Assembly (NCBI GenBank): GCA_017506865.1
Contig: JAFCMP010000101.1
Span: forward strand, 62,001 to 126,000
Source of the DNA: Tribonema minus
Lineage: Eukaryota > Sar > Xanthophyceae > Tribonematales > Tribonemataceae
DNA length: 64,000 nt
Direction: 5' to 3'
Positions 43,611 to 55,500 of the stretch are shown here, in pieces. Within the stretch, counting starts at the first letter, position 1, and every line of letters begins with the position of its first letter. A model generated the notes under the pieces. That model was given only the letters and a program-made list of their open reading frames with translations, did not search any database and was not told the DNA's origin. A program made the position numbers and the translations under genes.

Positions 43611-45518
43611 ATGCCGATTGGCTGGGAGCGCCAGCATGGAACGCGTACGTCTGCTGCCGAAGGAGATTCGCCCCTCATAGGCAGCCTTTTCGCCAAGAAG
43701 GCGATGACCACTGCGCGTGGACCAGACGATTGTAAGGCCGGGCACCGCCTTTCCGTCGTCCATGCTGTGGCGGAGGTTCCGCTGCAGCCAGTAAGTCGTG
43801 GACATTGGATGTCAGCCACAGCTGTGCCGCCTGTTGTGCTCCGGCAGGACGCCCCTGATGGCTCGGCTCCCTTCTTTCGCGCACCCGTCGGTGCAACGGC
43901 AGACGATCGCCAACTGTCTGTGTCTAGCTCATCGGCGAGAAGCTCCATTGCCAGTGGTGGTTTCGGCTTGGCCGCTGAGACGCCCGGTAGCATGGAGCAT
44001 ACATCTGTCCACGGCGTGGCCGTGGGCACCGGCAACGACACTAGGCCCACCTATGGCTACCATGACGCCATACCACCCTCACGTTCCAACAGCTACTCTG
44101 CCTGGGAAAGGGGGGGTGAGATGCAGCAGCTTACTGCAGAGCTCCGGCGACAATTGCACGCCGACGTCAGCCACATTATCGGCTTCGAGGTGCACGGGCA
44201 CATGCATACCATCAACACCCGACTCCAAGCGGCAGAGGACCGTGCTGAGGCCCTCGCGACAAGGCTGGAGCGCCGCTACAACGACATGTACGCCATGCTG
44301 GTCAGTATACACAGAGATATGCGCGCAGCATCGGTGTTGCTGACTGCCTCAGCGCCGCGCAGCGCGCCCGCCGCGCCAGTTGCAGCATCATCATCGACGC
44401 GCACCGTCACCGGCGATGCATGCACGCCGCCGCGTGCAGGGCTGTGCATACAGCATGCAGCGTTGCAGCGCGGCGACCCGCTGGACATGCTTAAACCGGA
44501 CGCTCGCGCTCCGCTCGACGGCGCAGCTCGTCAGGCACGCCATCCAGCCACCTACATGCTCCTGCAGCAGAGTCCGACGCAGATTCGCCTAGCGGAGCAG
44601 CGGCAATCGGAGGCGCTAACGGAGGCAGCACGGCGTCAGCGTGCTCATCAGAGACAGGAGGAGCTCAGCCAGCTGCTGCAGCAGGAGCAGCTGAACGCGC
44701 GGGCGGTGCTGCAGCAGCGCGAGATGAACGCGCAGCAACGTGCACTGGACGCGCAGCAGGCAGCGCTGCTTGCCGAGCAGGCCTGCTTACGCGCGGAGTG
44801 GCGCGCGCTGGAGCACGCGCGCGCGCGCAGCCGTGCTGGCCGCGACGTCGACAGTGGCGCCGCTCCCAGTCAAGGGGGTGCGCGCTGCGGCGGCGGCGGC
44901 TCTGGCGGCGGCGGCAGCGGCAGCAGCTCTGGCGGCGGCGGCGGCTCTGGCGGCGGCGGCAGCAGCGGTGGCGACGGCGATGGCGGTGGTGGCTCAATCA
45001 GCGACGCCACGGTCAGTCACTACGGTGATGACAACAGCGCGTGCCGCGCCTCCGTGACGGCAGCACCTCCGGCAGCAGAGGTGGACCTGGCAGGCTTCGA
45101 CGCATCAGGGTACGCGATCATGCGCTTTGCCGTAACCCTGGATGAGAAGCAGTTTCCTCAGACCAAGGTCGACCAGGGCAATGTCTCTGCCCTCACCTCC
45201 CTGCAGAAGCAGCTTCCGGGCAAGTTTCGGTCGGCAGCGCTCGCCCTTCGTCAGAAACAGCAGCCACTATGGCCCGCCCTACGCAATGCTGATGACTTTG
45301 GCTGCGAGTGGTTCAACACTGTGGTATACAGCATTGTGAGCTGCATGAGCCAACGGCGGCGGCGACCATCCTCGGCTCGGCATGCTGGCACGTCAGGCGT
45401 CTTCCTGGGAGACGCAGGGCGGCGAGCAAGGCCTGCGCGACGGCGCGCTGCTCTCCTGGCTCTTCACCAAAATCGGCAAGTTCTTGGAGATTGCGGAGCC
45501 TACCTCAGTCGCCGCTAA
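43611..45518 (+). pseudogene. Gag-like coiled-coil/Gly-rich reading frame of the LTR element, frameshifted at its end
   Basis: From ATG 43611 the frame encodes an acidic/Ser-rich N-terminus and a helical stretch (LTAELRRQLHADVSHIIGFE). A long Gln/Arg/Ala coiled coil (about 44580-44840) and a Gly/Ser linker (about 44885-45000) follow. Next comes a compact domain (GYAIMRFAVTLDEKQFPQTK, LQKQLPGKFRSAALALRQKQ, GCEWFNTVVYSIVSCM). After MSQ at about 45350, protein-like sequence continues in frame 2 and then frame 1 (DGALLSWLFTKIGKFLEIAE), indicating two frameshifts. I infer a Gag-type structural protein from its position between LTRs; no Gag domain was recognised directly. Confidence 0.55.
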
Positions 45519-47499
45519 CCTGATGAACTAGTCACTGCGTCAGGGGCTGGCGCTCAAGCTTTTCATCATCGAGTTTTCAGATGCTGCCCACACCGCCACA
45601 TTGCTCGACAACTCCCTTGATCACATCGTGGTCACCGCGCTGCTACGGATTGTGCGCCACCACTACCCGAACATCTCAGGCGCCTACAAGCATGCCATCT
45701 GCGAGCCTACCATGTATCGTTCAGAGCAGCTGCTTGCTATTCTGGCAGACGAGGCTCAGATCGCCGACCACTACGCTACCGCACCTAGAGAGGACTGCCC
45801 CATCTTCCCTACAGACCTGGCTTCATATGGGGAGGGGCTTGGTGGCAGCAGTGATGGAGGCAGCGGCGACGACTATTACAGTGGCAGTGACGCTGAAGGC
45901 GATGAGATCCACCACCTCGGCTACAGTGACCACGACAGCGAGGCGCCGGCCTCTCCAGTGTCTACCGCAGGCAGTGGCATCACTGGTGGCGGCAGCGTGC
46001 CGCCAGGCTTCAACTTGCCAGCACCTAGCGATGGATCGGATAGCGCCTCAGGATAGGGGTGCGACCCTGCGCCAGCCCTGGGCGTGGGGGGAGCATTCGG
46101 GGGTTCAATTTCAACTAGTGTCACGGGGGGTGGGATCGACGCCCTGCCCCCGACATCAGTCAGCGCGCACGGCGCGCCCGCGGTTGCAGCAGCTGCTCAA
46201 CAGCAGCAGCAGCAGCAGCCGCTTGTGGTTGCAGCGGCTGTGTCACAGCGGCGGCAGCAACCACATGAAATTCCAGCTGCAGCGGCGCCAGCAAGCGCCA
46301 CACCTATTTCGGCTGCGCAACAGAGCGCTGCAATGGCAGCGGTGCCCGCGGGCACTGCGCCCGTTGTGGCGCACGCTGCTGCTGCTGCGGCGGCGCCGTC
46401 GAGCGCCGCGCATGCAGCAGCACCAGCACCACGGAGCACTGCCACAGGAGCAGCGCCCGCGGTGTCTTCCTCTTCGCGCGCAAGTAGCGACTTGCGGCCA
46501 ACCGCCTCACCCATCATACCGGCACCTCCACCAGCGGCGCACGGGACAGCTGCGCCTCGGCGCGGCATGCCGGCGCACGCAGCGCGGCGCGCATGGCATG
46601 CCGGCGCAGGAGGCATGCGCGATCATGGGGGGGTGGGGACTGCCCTAGCTTCTGCAGCAGCGACAACATCAGCAGCGGCGGCTCCCACAACGGCGTGCGC
46701 TGCAACTTCAACATTGACGGTGGCGCCCGTGATGGCACGTGCTACACTCACGCCAGCTTCAACGCACGGCGCGCGCGCCGCGGCCTCGGCGGCCGCGGTG
46801 GCGCCGGTGACACCAGCATCAACTGCGCGCAGCACTTATGCGCGCAGCACTTATACGGGAATCGCAGCAGCAGTTGCGCATGTTCCGTCATTGCCTACTT
46901 TAAGTTGAACACGCGCTGCGGTGGCGGAGCCTGCCGCAGCAGCGACACATGGCGCTTCATCGGGGGGGGGTGAAGGTGTTGGCGATGCGCTCAGCGGCAT
47001 CTTTTCGCTGACAAGCGACGGACCGTTCCGTGATGCCGCCTGCACCAGTGCCCCTTCCTGCGACGCGCGCCAGCGGTGCGCAAGGCGAGGCAGCACTGGC
47101 AGCAGCAGCTGGCGACGCGCGCCGGCGGTGCGCGAGGCGCGGCAGCAGCAGCAGCTGGCGCCGGCGGTGCGCGAGGCGCAGCAGCAGCAGCAGCTGGCGC
47201 CGGCGGTGCGCGAGCCTGAGGCGCAGCAGCAGCAGCAGCTGGTGTGTGCGGTGCAGACCTTTTCATGGCGGCGCCTGCGCCAGCGCTCCTTTCTGCGCGT
47301 GCACGCACGCCGCAACCTGCACCCTTGCCTGCCTGCGCCGGCGTTCCTCCCTGCGCGTAGAGTGCGCGCCATGGCTTGCACCATCATGGCGGCGCCCGTG
47401 CCGGCACCTTCTTCCAGGCACAGCTGCGCGCTGCGTGCAGCAGCCCGTGCCATGGCGACGCGCCTTCTTCATCAGCGACAGCGCCCTCAGCGGTGTTAA
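45361..47499 (+). pseudogene. Downstream frame of the LTR element with three in-frame stops
   Basis: Frame 1 is open across about 2.1 kb except for TAG at 45529, TAG at 46054 and TGA at 46906. The first part has globular character (LKLFIIEFSDAAHTATLLDN, RIVRHHYPNISGAYKHAI). Acidic Gly/Ser-rich sequence follows, then Ala/Gln/Pro-rich low complexity with QQQQLAPAVRE repeats (about 47110-47240). It is most simply the decayed continuation of the Gag-like protein. Confidence 0.5.
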
Positions 47500-48067
47500 T
47501 GCTTTCGGCTTCGACCTATGCTGCTGTTACAACAGTGGCGACGACTCAGGACAGGCAGCGCGCACTCAGCTTATGCGCTCCGCCCGTGGCTGCCAGGCGT
47601 CAGCTTGGCTTTCCGCTTTCCGTCGCGGGGCCAGGCGTCTGCTTGGCTTTCCGCTTTTCGTCGCGGTGCCACCGCATCCAAGCAATCTTAATAGCTATCA
47701 GCTCGTGGGTGTCATGTGCCCTGATCAAGCACATGCTCCGCGGCGTACTGGAGTGAAGCAGCTGGAGTTAGTGGGCTAGGCTACTAGTAGCGTGTATAGT
47801 GGGGGCTTTGCAGAGCAATAGGCAGCAAGGTGGGGGCGGAATAGTGAAAGCGCAGCGCTGGTCACACTGTAGCTGTCTGCTGCGCGGCAGTAGTATAGCG
47901 TCGCGAGCGTTTTTTGTGCATAGCGTATGTGCGCTGGGTAAGAGACAGTTAGCATATGTGCTATTGTGCAAGTCTTGCATTGTAGTGTGTTATGATCGCA
48001 CGTAGTGAAGTCATGGTTGCTTCCCTGTTATCAGGCTTTAAGTTAGCTTAGCCCTAGGGGGGGTGAC

Positions 48068-48304
48068 TGTGGTGCCACTGGGTGTGTCACCTAAGTTCAA
48101 CTGTCAGTTGCAGTTGGTTGGCGGTTACAACAGTTGCGTTTTGGTTGGTTGTCCTCTGCTCACAACAGAGAGACAGCCTGATAACACACACACACTCGCT
48201 TGAGTGCTGTTGTGCAGTCACATGGTGTCAGTGCCCTCGTCTCTGTCCGACTGTCATTGGTCAGTCACTGTCACAGTGTTAGTGCAACTTGTTTGAAACC
48301 CCTC
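48068..48304 (+). repeat. 3' LTR
   Basis: 237 bp, aligned with 43196-43400. It has small insertions (CACATG near 48220, CTGTCACAG near 48265) and ends in AACCCCTC, followed by the AGCAC target duplication. Confidence 0.8.
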
Positions 48305-48309
48305 AGCAC

Positions 48310-49500
48310 TCGCCATTAACCATACGAAGACTCATGCGGTTGGCAGCACGGGTTTCGGAATTGGACCTCGCACTCAAGCAGGCTGCGAAGCACGCACCGC
48401 CAGCTTGAGGGCAGAATTTTGTGTTGGGCAACTCAGATTTTGAGGAGGGCAACCCGGTATTATGCCCGTCGTGCACGAGGCCCCGGGCCGTAATCACGAG
48501 GCCCGTAATCCCTAGGAAGCAGTTCGGGGGTCACCCAGTTGCCAGTACTTCAGTGGTGAAACTTCAACCGGTGATACCTGTACTTCAAATTTAACTTCAA
48601 GTACAACATGAAGTTGAAGCAGCTACTTGGCACAACGCCAGGCAGCTGCGTTTTGTACACTGTCAGTATCGAGCCTGAGGTGTCACAACGGTTTGGTACA
48701 ACTTGAACTTCGAATAATATGCAGTGCTGTGTGCTCAGCGCTGAAGGCGTTTTGCATAGCATTGCAATTCGGAAGCTGCAGGAGGAATCTGCTGAATTTT
48801 CTTCTCCATACCAACATATATCCATCATACAGTATGCAACAGGACCCCTGGAGGTGTGACACTTGTGTGACGAAGCTGCTGCGTGCACAGCTCAAAGCAG
48901 GCTGTCACACTCAGTCTGCCGAATCTGAAGCGCATGCATTGCAGTGTCAAAATAAGTAACTGCAGCCTGCTGCCAGTGTATACATCTTTTCCGAGCTTGC
49001 ACAGTGTCTAATTTAGGCGGGACAATCCTTTTTTGTGTGCCTCACAGCTGGGCAAGTTGAGTCACTTGAAATTGAACCCTCAGTAGCCTAAGGGGTTTGG
49101 TTGTGGGGCCACTGGGGTGTTTGAGTGTGGTTGTCATTGAGACATTTTCAGACTGTCAAACGACATGTAGATTCCATACAGCAAGCTTTTTGAAAAAGAA
49201 AAATACCTGTCAGAGAGCGAAGAATTAATTTTATTTTTTTTAGAGTACAAAAGTATATATATACATATAGAGCCTGAAGTATTTTGGTATATTATGCAGT
49301 GCATGTGTGCTCAGCGCTGAAGGCGTTTTGATAGCATTGCAATCCAGATGTTGCAGAAGGTGCAGGATATTTTCTTACAACATCCTCAACATATATCCAG
49401 GACCCAGGTGAGTTCTCACGGGGTACTCAACGGACATGTTTTCAGCGAGGAATTTTCAGCGACGTTGAACTTTGAGCTGAACTGAGGCACACGCTGTGCA
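48310..49500. other. Non-coding stretch with a local duplication, upstream of the decarboxylase gene
   Basis: Segments at about 48720-48830 and 49297-49400 are homologous (both contain GTGTGCTCAGCGCTGAAGGC followed by GTTTTG and AGCATTGCAAT). No exon was recognised. The promoter of the decarboxylase gene presumably lies in the right part. Confidence 0.5.
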
Positions 49501-49554
49501 GTGGCACTCAGAGACTCGCAGTGGTGGCATCTCTGTGGTCCTTACGACACAGCC

Positions 49555-52500
49555 ATGACGGCCGAACCCCTGTGCTCCACGCAGCAAGGAGGGTGGATGC
49601 CCTCCGACCTTCAGGTGCTCGAGGCCTTTCTCCTTCGCCATGCCGTTCGTACCACAGCAAAGCGGGCCGCAAACGCGGCGCTGAACGATGCGGTTCAAGC
49701 GTTGGCTGACCATTGCAGAGACAACGGCACTTCCCGCATGCTGCTACACAGGGCCTTGGACCAGTCGCCTCGCGACCTTGTTGAGCACCACCCCCTCTAC
49801 ACCATCGAAGACCTGCTCTGGGCCATCAACGCTGTGCTTGACACCGCGCCAGAGTACAGTAAAGACGGCCTGGTGGGCTTCCCAATCAACGCCATCCTGG
49901 CGCTTACCATGGGCACGCCCGCAGGCTTCGAGGCCTACCGCAACCCGCACATCAATGCCTGCCTGCGCTCGATCCTCAACGCTTGGAGCGAGTTCCTGAA
50001 CTCTCCCGAGTCAACATACGTTCTCGAACGTTGGCTCGCAGTCCAAGACGATGACGATCACATGGAAGACTTCGAATGGGACCGGAACTCACCCAACGGC
50101 GGCTTTTCGAGCTGGAACGAATTCTTCATTCGACCGCTACGCGGCGGCAACAAGGGCGATAAGCCTCCTCGCCCCATTGCAGGGCCCAACGACCCGAGGG
50201 TGATTACCAGCGCGTGCGACTCGCGCGTTGTCAAGATCTCGCGCGGCGTCAGCCGTGTCAGCAAGTTCTGGATAAAGTCGCAGCCCTACTCGCTGAGCGA
50301 CATCCTGGGACCGGAGCTGGGCCAGGTGCAGCTGCCAGTGCCAGAAGGCCAGCCTGATCGCTATCCGGACATCTTTGCGGGCGGCGACATCATGCAGGTG
50401 GATACATTGACAATTGATGTTTTTCTAAAATGTATATATTTGTCAAATTGGATTTGTCATGGTGATTGCAGTGCATATTTAATAAGACATAGTCTTAGAC
50501 TTGCCAATGGATACTATTAGTTACTGTATTCATTGACAAGTTACTATTACTGTAACAGTAGTTGATTCAAAATTAGATGTTGCAGTACTTACCAAGTACT
50601 ACTAGTAGTACGTATGGACTTGTATTTACAAAGGCCCAAGGGAGGCCGGGTTGCCTATGCAATCGAAAAGCTTGCGTCAACGCAGCAGCCTAGTCTGCGC
50701 TGTGCCCTAGGAGTTTGGATACCGGCGCCGCAACACAGCCCAGCATTCGCGCTCCACGTGTGTATGCCATGACGCGCTCCGCCAACTCCCGCGTCAGCGA
50801 TATGCTCAGCTCAATGTGGATCTGACGCTTAGCTAACCCGGCCTTGCGTAACACATCTGCCTTCCCCCCCCCTGAGCACAGTGCTGAGTGCATTGCCAAC
50901 TCCTTAACAAAAAGGCTTGTCTGCTTGCCCAGCCGTCCGTACGACTCCTGCACGAATGGCACAAAAGCCCAAGATGACGTCAAGGTGCCGGTGTGGTGCT
51001 TGACCTTCGCGTCCTCCCCCACCCCAGCAGCATAGCCGTCCGTGTTCGAGGCATTTGTTCTGCCTGTCAGGTACGAGCTCGCTGTGGGCGCGCGCACACT
51101 TGTGTCTAGCACTATTCCCTTGTTTTGGTATGCACTGCTAAAGAGACACCCTGGGTCAATTGACTGTGTCCGCCCGATACCCCGGTACCTTGAAGACGCT
51201 AGCGTCCTCATTGCGGACAATAGAGACATGGTGCTGTCTCAAGATGCGCTGTAGGCACCGCTTTTGGGCAGTGTGTGTCGCGTTGTGCCCCCGTATGTGC
51301 TGGCTGGGGCAGCTGATCGCATGCGTGGAGGTGGGGCTCACGTCACTGCACCGCCATGGGCACACCTCGCCCTGTATGCCCCACCCGTCTATACAGATCG
51401 CAACCATAATCATCGTGGCTGCTGCCATACTGGACATGGGCGCCGCACCCGGGCGGTCATTGGCAGCGGGTGGCACGCTCATCCACGCCATTGCCCCGGA
51501 CGCACGCTGGCTGCGCAGCTGCGCCAGGACCCGCGCGCTAGCCTGTTGGCGGCGGTGGCTGGTGTCACGCGAGTCACCAATAAGTGTAGCCTGCGTCGGC
51601 TTGCCCACGGCACCCGCCGAGGCAGCCTCTAGGTCCTCCACCAGGCAGTCCTCGTATTCACGTCGAAGAACATTTGAAAGGCCGGCTTGTAGTCCGTGCG
51701 TGAAGTGACCGCGCCGGCGGCGGGGCACTACCTTCCTGCAGATCTCGTCAGCATAGGCCTCCCAGTCGTCGTCGTCGTCCTCCTGCCCGCCGCTGCAGCT
51801 GCTTTCTTCCGCGCTAGTTTGTGTTTTAGCGGGCGTGGAAGAGGCAGCCGCGGCAGCGGCTTGAGGGCCAGGTACGGTCGCCGCCGCAGCGGCCGCCTCG
51901 GCGCCAGGCACAATGCCATGGGTGTGTGGGGCTGGCTCAGTGGTCCCCGTCTCCGTGACGGCAGTTGCGGCGTAGATCGCTTGCACCGCAGTGGGGAGCG
52001 TCGACGCTGCGGCCGTCGTATCTGCTGCCCACCGTAGCAACGATGCTGGGAGCTGCTCGGCCACAGCTGTGCGTGATTTTTCGCCGCCATCAGCTGTCAG
52101 CGCTCGCGTAGAGCGTCGCACGGCCTCGATGATTGGCGGCAGTCCCTGGTCCTCGCGTATTGCGCATGAGTGCTGCGCGAACCAGGTGACTGCGCCGTGT
52201 TCGTCAGTGCCGAGCCTCAGGGCCCCTGCTGCCACAGTGGCATGAATTATTGCAGGCCGCAGTGTTGTGCATGCCTGGGCCGTGTATGCGGCTGGTGCCA
52301 GTAGCCCCAAAAGCGGCATGCCCAGACCGCCTCGTCGCTCCGGCAACCGTGACGCCGCAGTGGCACTGCGATGTCCGTGAGTTCTGGCGGGCCCAAGCGC
52401 GGCAATACCAGCACGCTGCCACTGCTGGCTACCTCATTGTCACCAGCAGTGCAGGCGGCCAGCAGGTGTGACTTCATGACTGCCGCGGTAGCGCAGCCGT

Positions 52501-55500
52501 GCAGGTGCAGCATGCGTTCAAGCGTCCATGCACAGAACCCGTCAAATGCGTGCAGCCATGTCTCACTCAAAGCCGTGTCAACGACCCGAGCTAAGAAGCC
52601 CATGCGCTTCGTCAGTGACCTGCGCAGAATGAACTGTGCTGCCTGTAGGTGATTGCCGCGCCATTCCAGCTAGCTGCCACGACAATCGCCATGTCCCTGC
52701 GTCAACAAGATGCTTGCTCATGGCAGCATGCACATAGGCTGGGTGCCCTACCGGTACCCCAACCGACGTAAAGCCCTGACTGGATTCTGGCATGGTGGCG
52801 TCCACAAACGGTATGTCAAGGGCGCGCAGGCGTGCTCTGGCCGCTTCATCAAACACTGTGCCGCGCATGGCGATGGCCAGCGACTTGTCTGGTCGAACGC
52901 GTAGGCCCCCTGCCGCAAGCCGACGGATCACCTCTGCCACCCCAGCGGCCGCTGCATCGTCGAAGTAGGCAGCTTGCAGCACGTTAAGGTCATCCAGGAA
53001 AGCGCAGTGCGGGGCTGGCGGTTCCGCTGTGCTGTGGCCGTAGGCCGGCATACTGCCGGGCGTCGCATTCACTCCATCAGGGTAGAAGAGTAGGAAGGCC
53101 GCTGCCACTGCAAAGTACAGCGGCCCTAGAGGGTCCCCTTGCTGGCACCCTAGGTGGGAGCAGATAATGCGAGCTTCACCGTTCACCTCCACTCGCATCT
53201 CTGGGGCAGTGTCACCACAGTATACGGACTCAAAGTGCGGGAGCAGCTCCGGACAGAAGAGCATAAGTCCCCGCACAATGGCGGCGCGATCCACACTGTT
53301 AAATGCGTTCTCACAGTCCAGCTGGATTGTGGTGCCATACAGTTCGTGCCACACGCGCGCGCGCGCTGCCACATGCTCGACGCCAGACCGGTATCCTACG
53401 CCAAACTGCGACATGGAGGCCAGCAGCCCCGATATTTTGCCGTTGACACTCCGTGCCGCTGTGGACCCGAGGAGTCTGCGCCAGACACTGGAGCAGGCGA
53501 TCGGACGCCGCTTCTGTCCTATGCCTGAGAGGGCCGCGGCCCGGAGAAGCCGTTGCGATTGCTCCGGCAGCAGTTCGGGCTCAACAAGCAGCGTCGTGAA
53601 CACTAGTAGTACAGTAACTACATAATATATAGCAATATTAATTACATCAGTAATAGTCTACTAGTACCGTCTTATCTGATATTGTATAATGGACACTGTC
53701 CGACATTTGTGACGCTCTAACTGCGTGACCGAAATTGCAGGTCACGCTGCAACTGGCGAATCCTAAATGTCACAACGGTTGGTCAGCGGCCCCCGGGTCA
53801 GTGTAGAGCCACCACGCTCCGTGGCCATCGCTTGCATCGCGCGCGATACCGCAAGCTTCAGGTTTGGCAGCAGTAGCGGCTGAAACGATGAATCAAAACC
53901 GAGAAGGGTCTGTCTGAGAGCAATTGCCACCTACTAGTAGTACTGGTGGTTGTACGATAGTATGTATTACATGTTCTGGCACATAGCCAGCCTCTCAATG
54001 ACATACTAGTAGGCTGTTTTTTTGTTTTTGATTGAGGTTCAAAAGTTGGCAAGCGCTATAATCCTACAACACACACCAGGTCCTATGCCCAGAGGCCGCT
54101 TGTGAAAGCGTTCCATAACTGTCGGTCGCCCTGCAACTGGCTGTGCCAAACGCGCGGTCGCCCCCCCCTTAAAGTTTTCACTGCCGTGCCGCAAATGCTG
54201 GACAGTGTCCATTATTATATCGGATAGGACGGTACATCATGTTGCAGTACTGTATACTGTTATACACTGTCAGTAAGACACTCTGTCATAGTATTACTCA
54301 GTGACACTCAGTCTGGCACTGGCACTGGCACTGGCAACATGATACAGTCACGATAACGGTCTGACTCACTATTCACTGACACTGTGACAGTGTGACTGTC
54401 CCTGACAGGCTGCCTGCAGCAAATTGGATGCCGAAGTCAGTCACTCACCCCCCGGTCCGCCCCGTCATGCAATAACTATTTGACAAATTTCTGAGTAGTA
54501 CCGTACTTAGTGTACTGTTACAGTAGTGCTGCGATTTAATTATAATATCATGTGAATTGTTCATCTTGACAATGTGCAACAGTTACTGCTGCACTACAAA
54601 ATCTCAATAAATTGGAAATGGCATGATAATTACTGTGACATCGACTGTCACATGGTGTCATTGACACCGAGCCGGGCCACTGGTAGGTGACGGTCACTGT
54701 CGCTCACTGCCAGCTTGTCAATGACTCTCACTGACAGGCTGAGAGTCACTGGCAGACCCTCACTGACAGGCTCCATGGGCAACTCCGACCGGTCCGGGAG
54801 TCTTTGAGACTTCAGAATCTATGCTGTAACAATTAGAGTTGTCAGCCGAATCGGATGCAGTGCCTGTTGTCCACTTTTTGCCAATGGGGTTCCAATCGGC
54901 TCGGCTACACCGGCTAGCTGATGCTTGCCAATTGCATAATATTATGAGTCAGCCTTCCACTGGCTAAAAAAATAGTCTGCTGGACCGGCTGAGGATCGGT
55001 GTCGAACGCCGTGTCAGCAGGCAGCGGTTGGTTGTCCTTCCCTCCGAGAGTCTCCTCGGTTCCTCATGTCATTGAGCCTCAATTTAAACTATTAGTAATA
55101 GAATTTAATTTGGTAATCTCAGACTGGCACTCACCTACCACTGCAAAGTTTACGCTGGTTCAGTACTGGGTGTTACTCTGAGTCACTGACAGACAGCCAA
55201 CCGTGACCATTATGATAGCATACTGAGCGCGCAGGCACCGTCCCTCGCAGCTCAGTTCAATTCTGAGTTGAAGTTGGTCGCGGGCACTTTTTCGTACGCC
55301 TTTGACAAATTGAATGCGTAAACTTTGAACCTTGAAGTTCCAGTACTCCCAATGGCATGCTCAGCAGGCTGGCACTGCGTCAACAGCATCTGATTCAGCT
55401 CTGCGCATCTCTGGTCCGACTGTTTGGCGTGAGTCGGAACTTCAAGCTCGTAACTTGGCGTTTGACTGACTGTCAGTGAGCCTGAGGCAGTATCCGTAGT

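Larger units (their letters stand above)
43196..48304 (+). mobile_element. LTR retrotransposon lacking a visible pol gene
   Basis: The 5.1 kb element has two ~205-237 bp direct repeats, a 5-bp target duplication AGCAC (43191-43195 and 48305-48309) and a purine tract AGGGGGGGGTGA ending one base before the 3' LTR. Internally there is a long Gag-like frame, then a degraded Ala/Gln/Pro-rich frame. No reverse transcriptase, integrase, protease or zinc-knuckle motif was found in any frame, so it would depend on enzymes in trans (LARD/TRIM-like). A TGG-starting primer-binding site may lie in AATTGGTTCCGG just after the LTR. Confidence 0.78.
50612..53601 (-). mobile_element. R2-like (RLE-type) non-LTR retrotransposon, 5'-truncated, in PSD intron 1
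   Basis: An about 3.0 kb insertion antisense to the host gene is flanked by ACTAGTAGTAC on both sides (50601-50611 and 53602-53612), a plausible 11-bp target duplication. It carries the RT core, a linker and a C-terminal CCHC plus endonuclease-like region. The 3' end (50612, minus strand) has no poly-A. The 5' end is cut inside the RT domain. The last ~465 bp are about 99% identical to the fragment at 56970-57438, so activity was recent. Confidence 0.82.

Noticed and set aside
46084..46908. Ala-rich protein as an independent gene
   Set aside because: It shares a frame with the preceding and following LTR-element segments and lies wholly between the LTRs.
45361..47499. Reassigned stop codons (TAG/TGA read as sense), because one frame of the LTR element is open except for three stops
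   Set aside because: Host genes with conserved C-termini end in TAG (pseudouridine synthase), TGA (PSMD9, SDR, membrane protein) and TAA (PSD). The standard code is therefore in use, and the element is simply decayed.
49501..49554. Earlier GTG start of the decarboxylase
   Set aside because: Nuclear genes normally start with ATG; the ATG at 49555 is in frame and leaves the PSDC domain complete.
50844..51035. Plus-strand frame repeated identically at 57202-57393
   Set aside because: It is the antisense of the R2-like endonuclease tail; the repetition reflects the duplicated retrotransposon, not a gene family.
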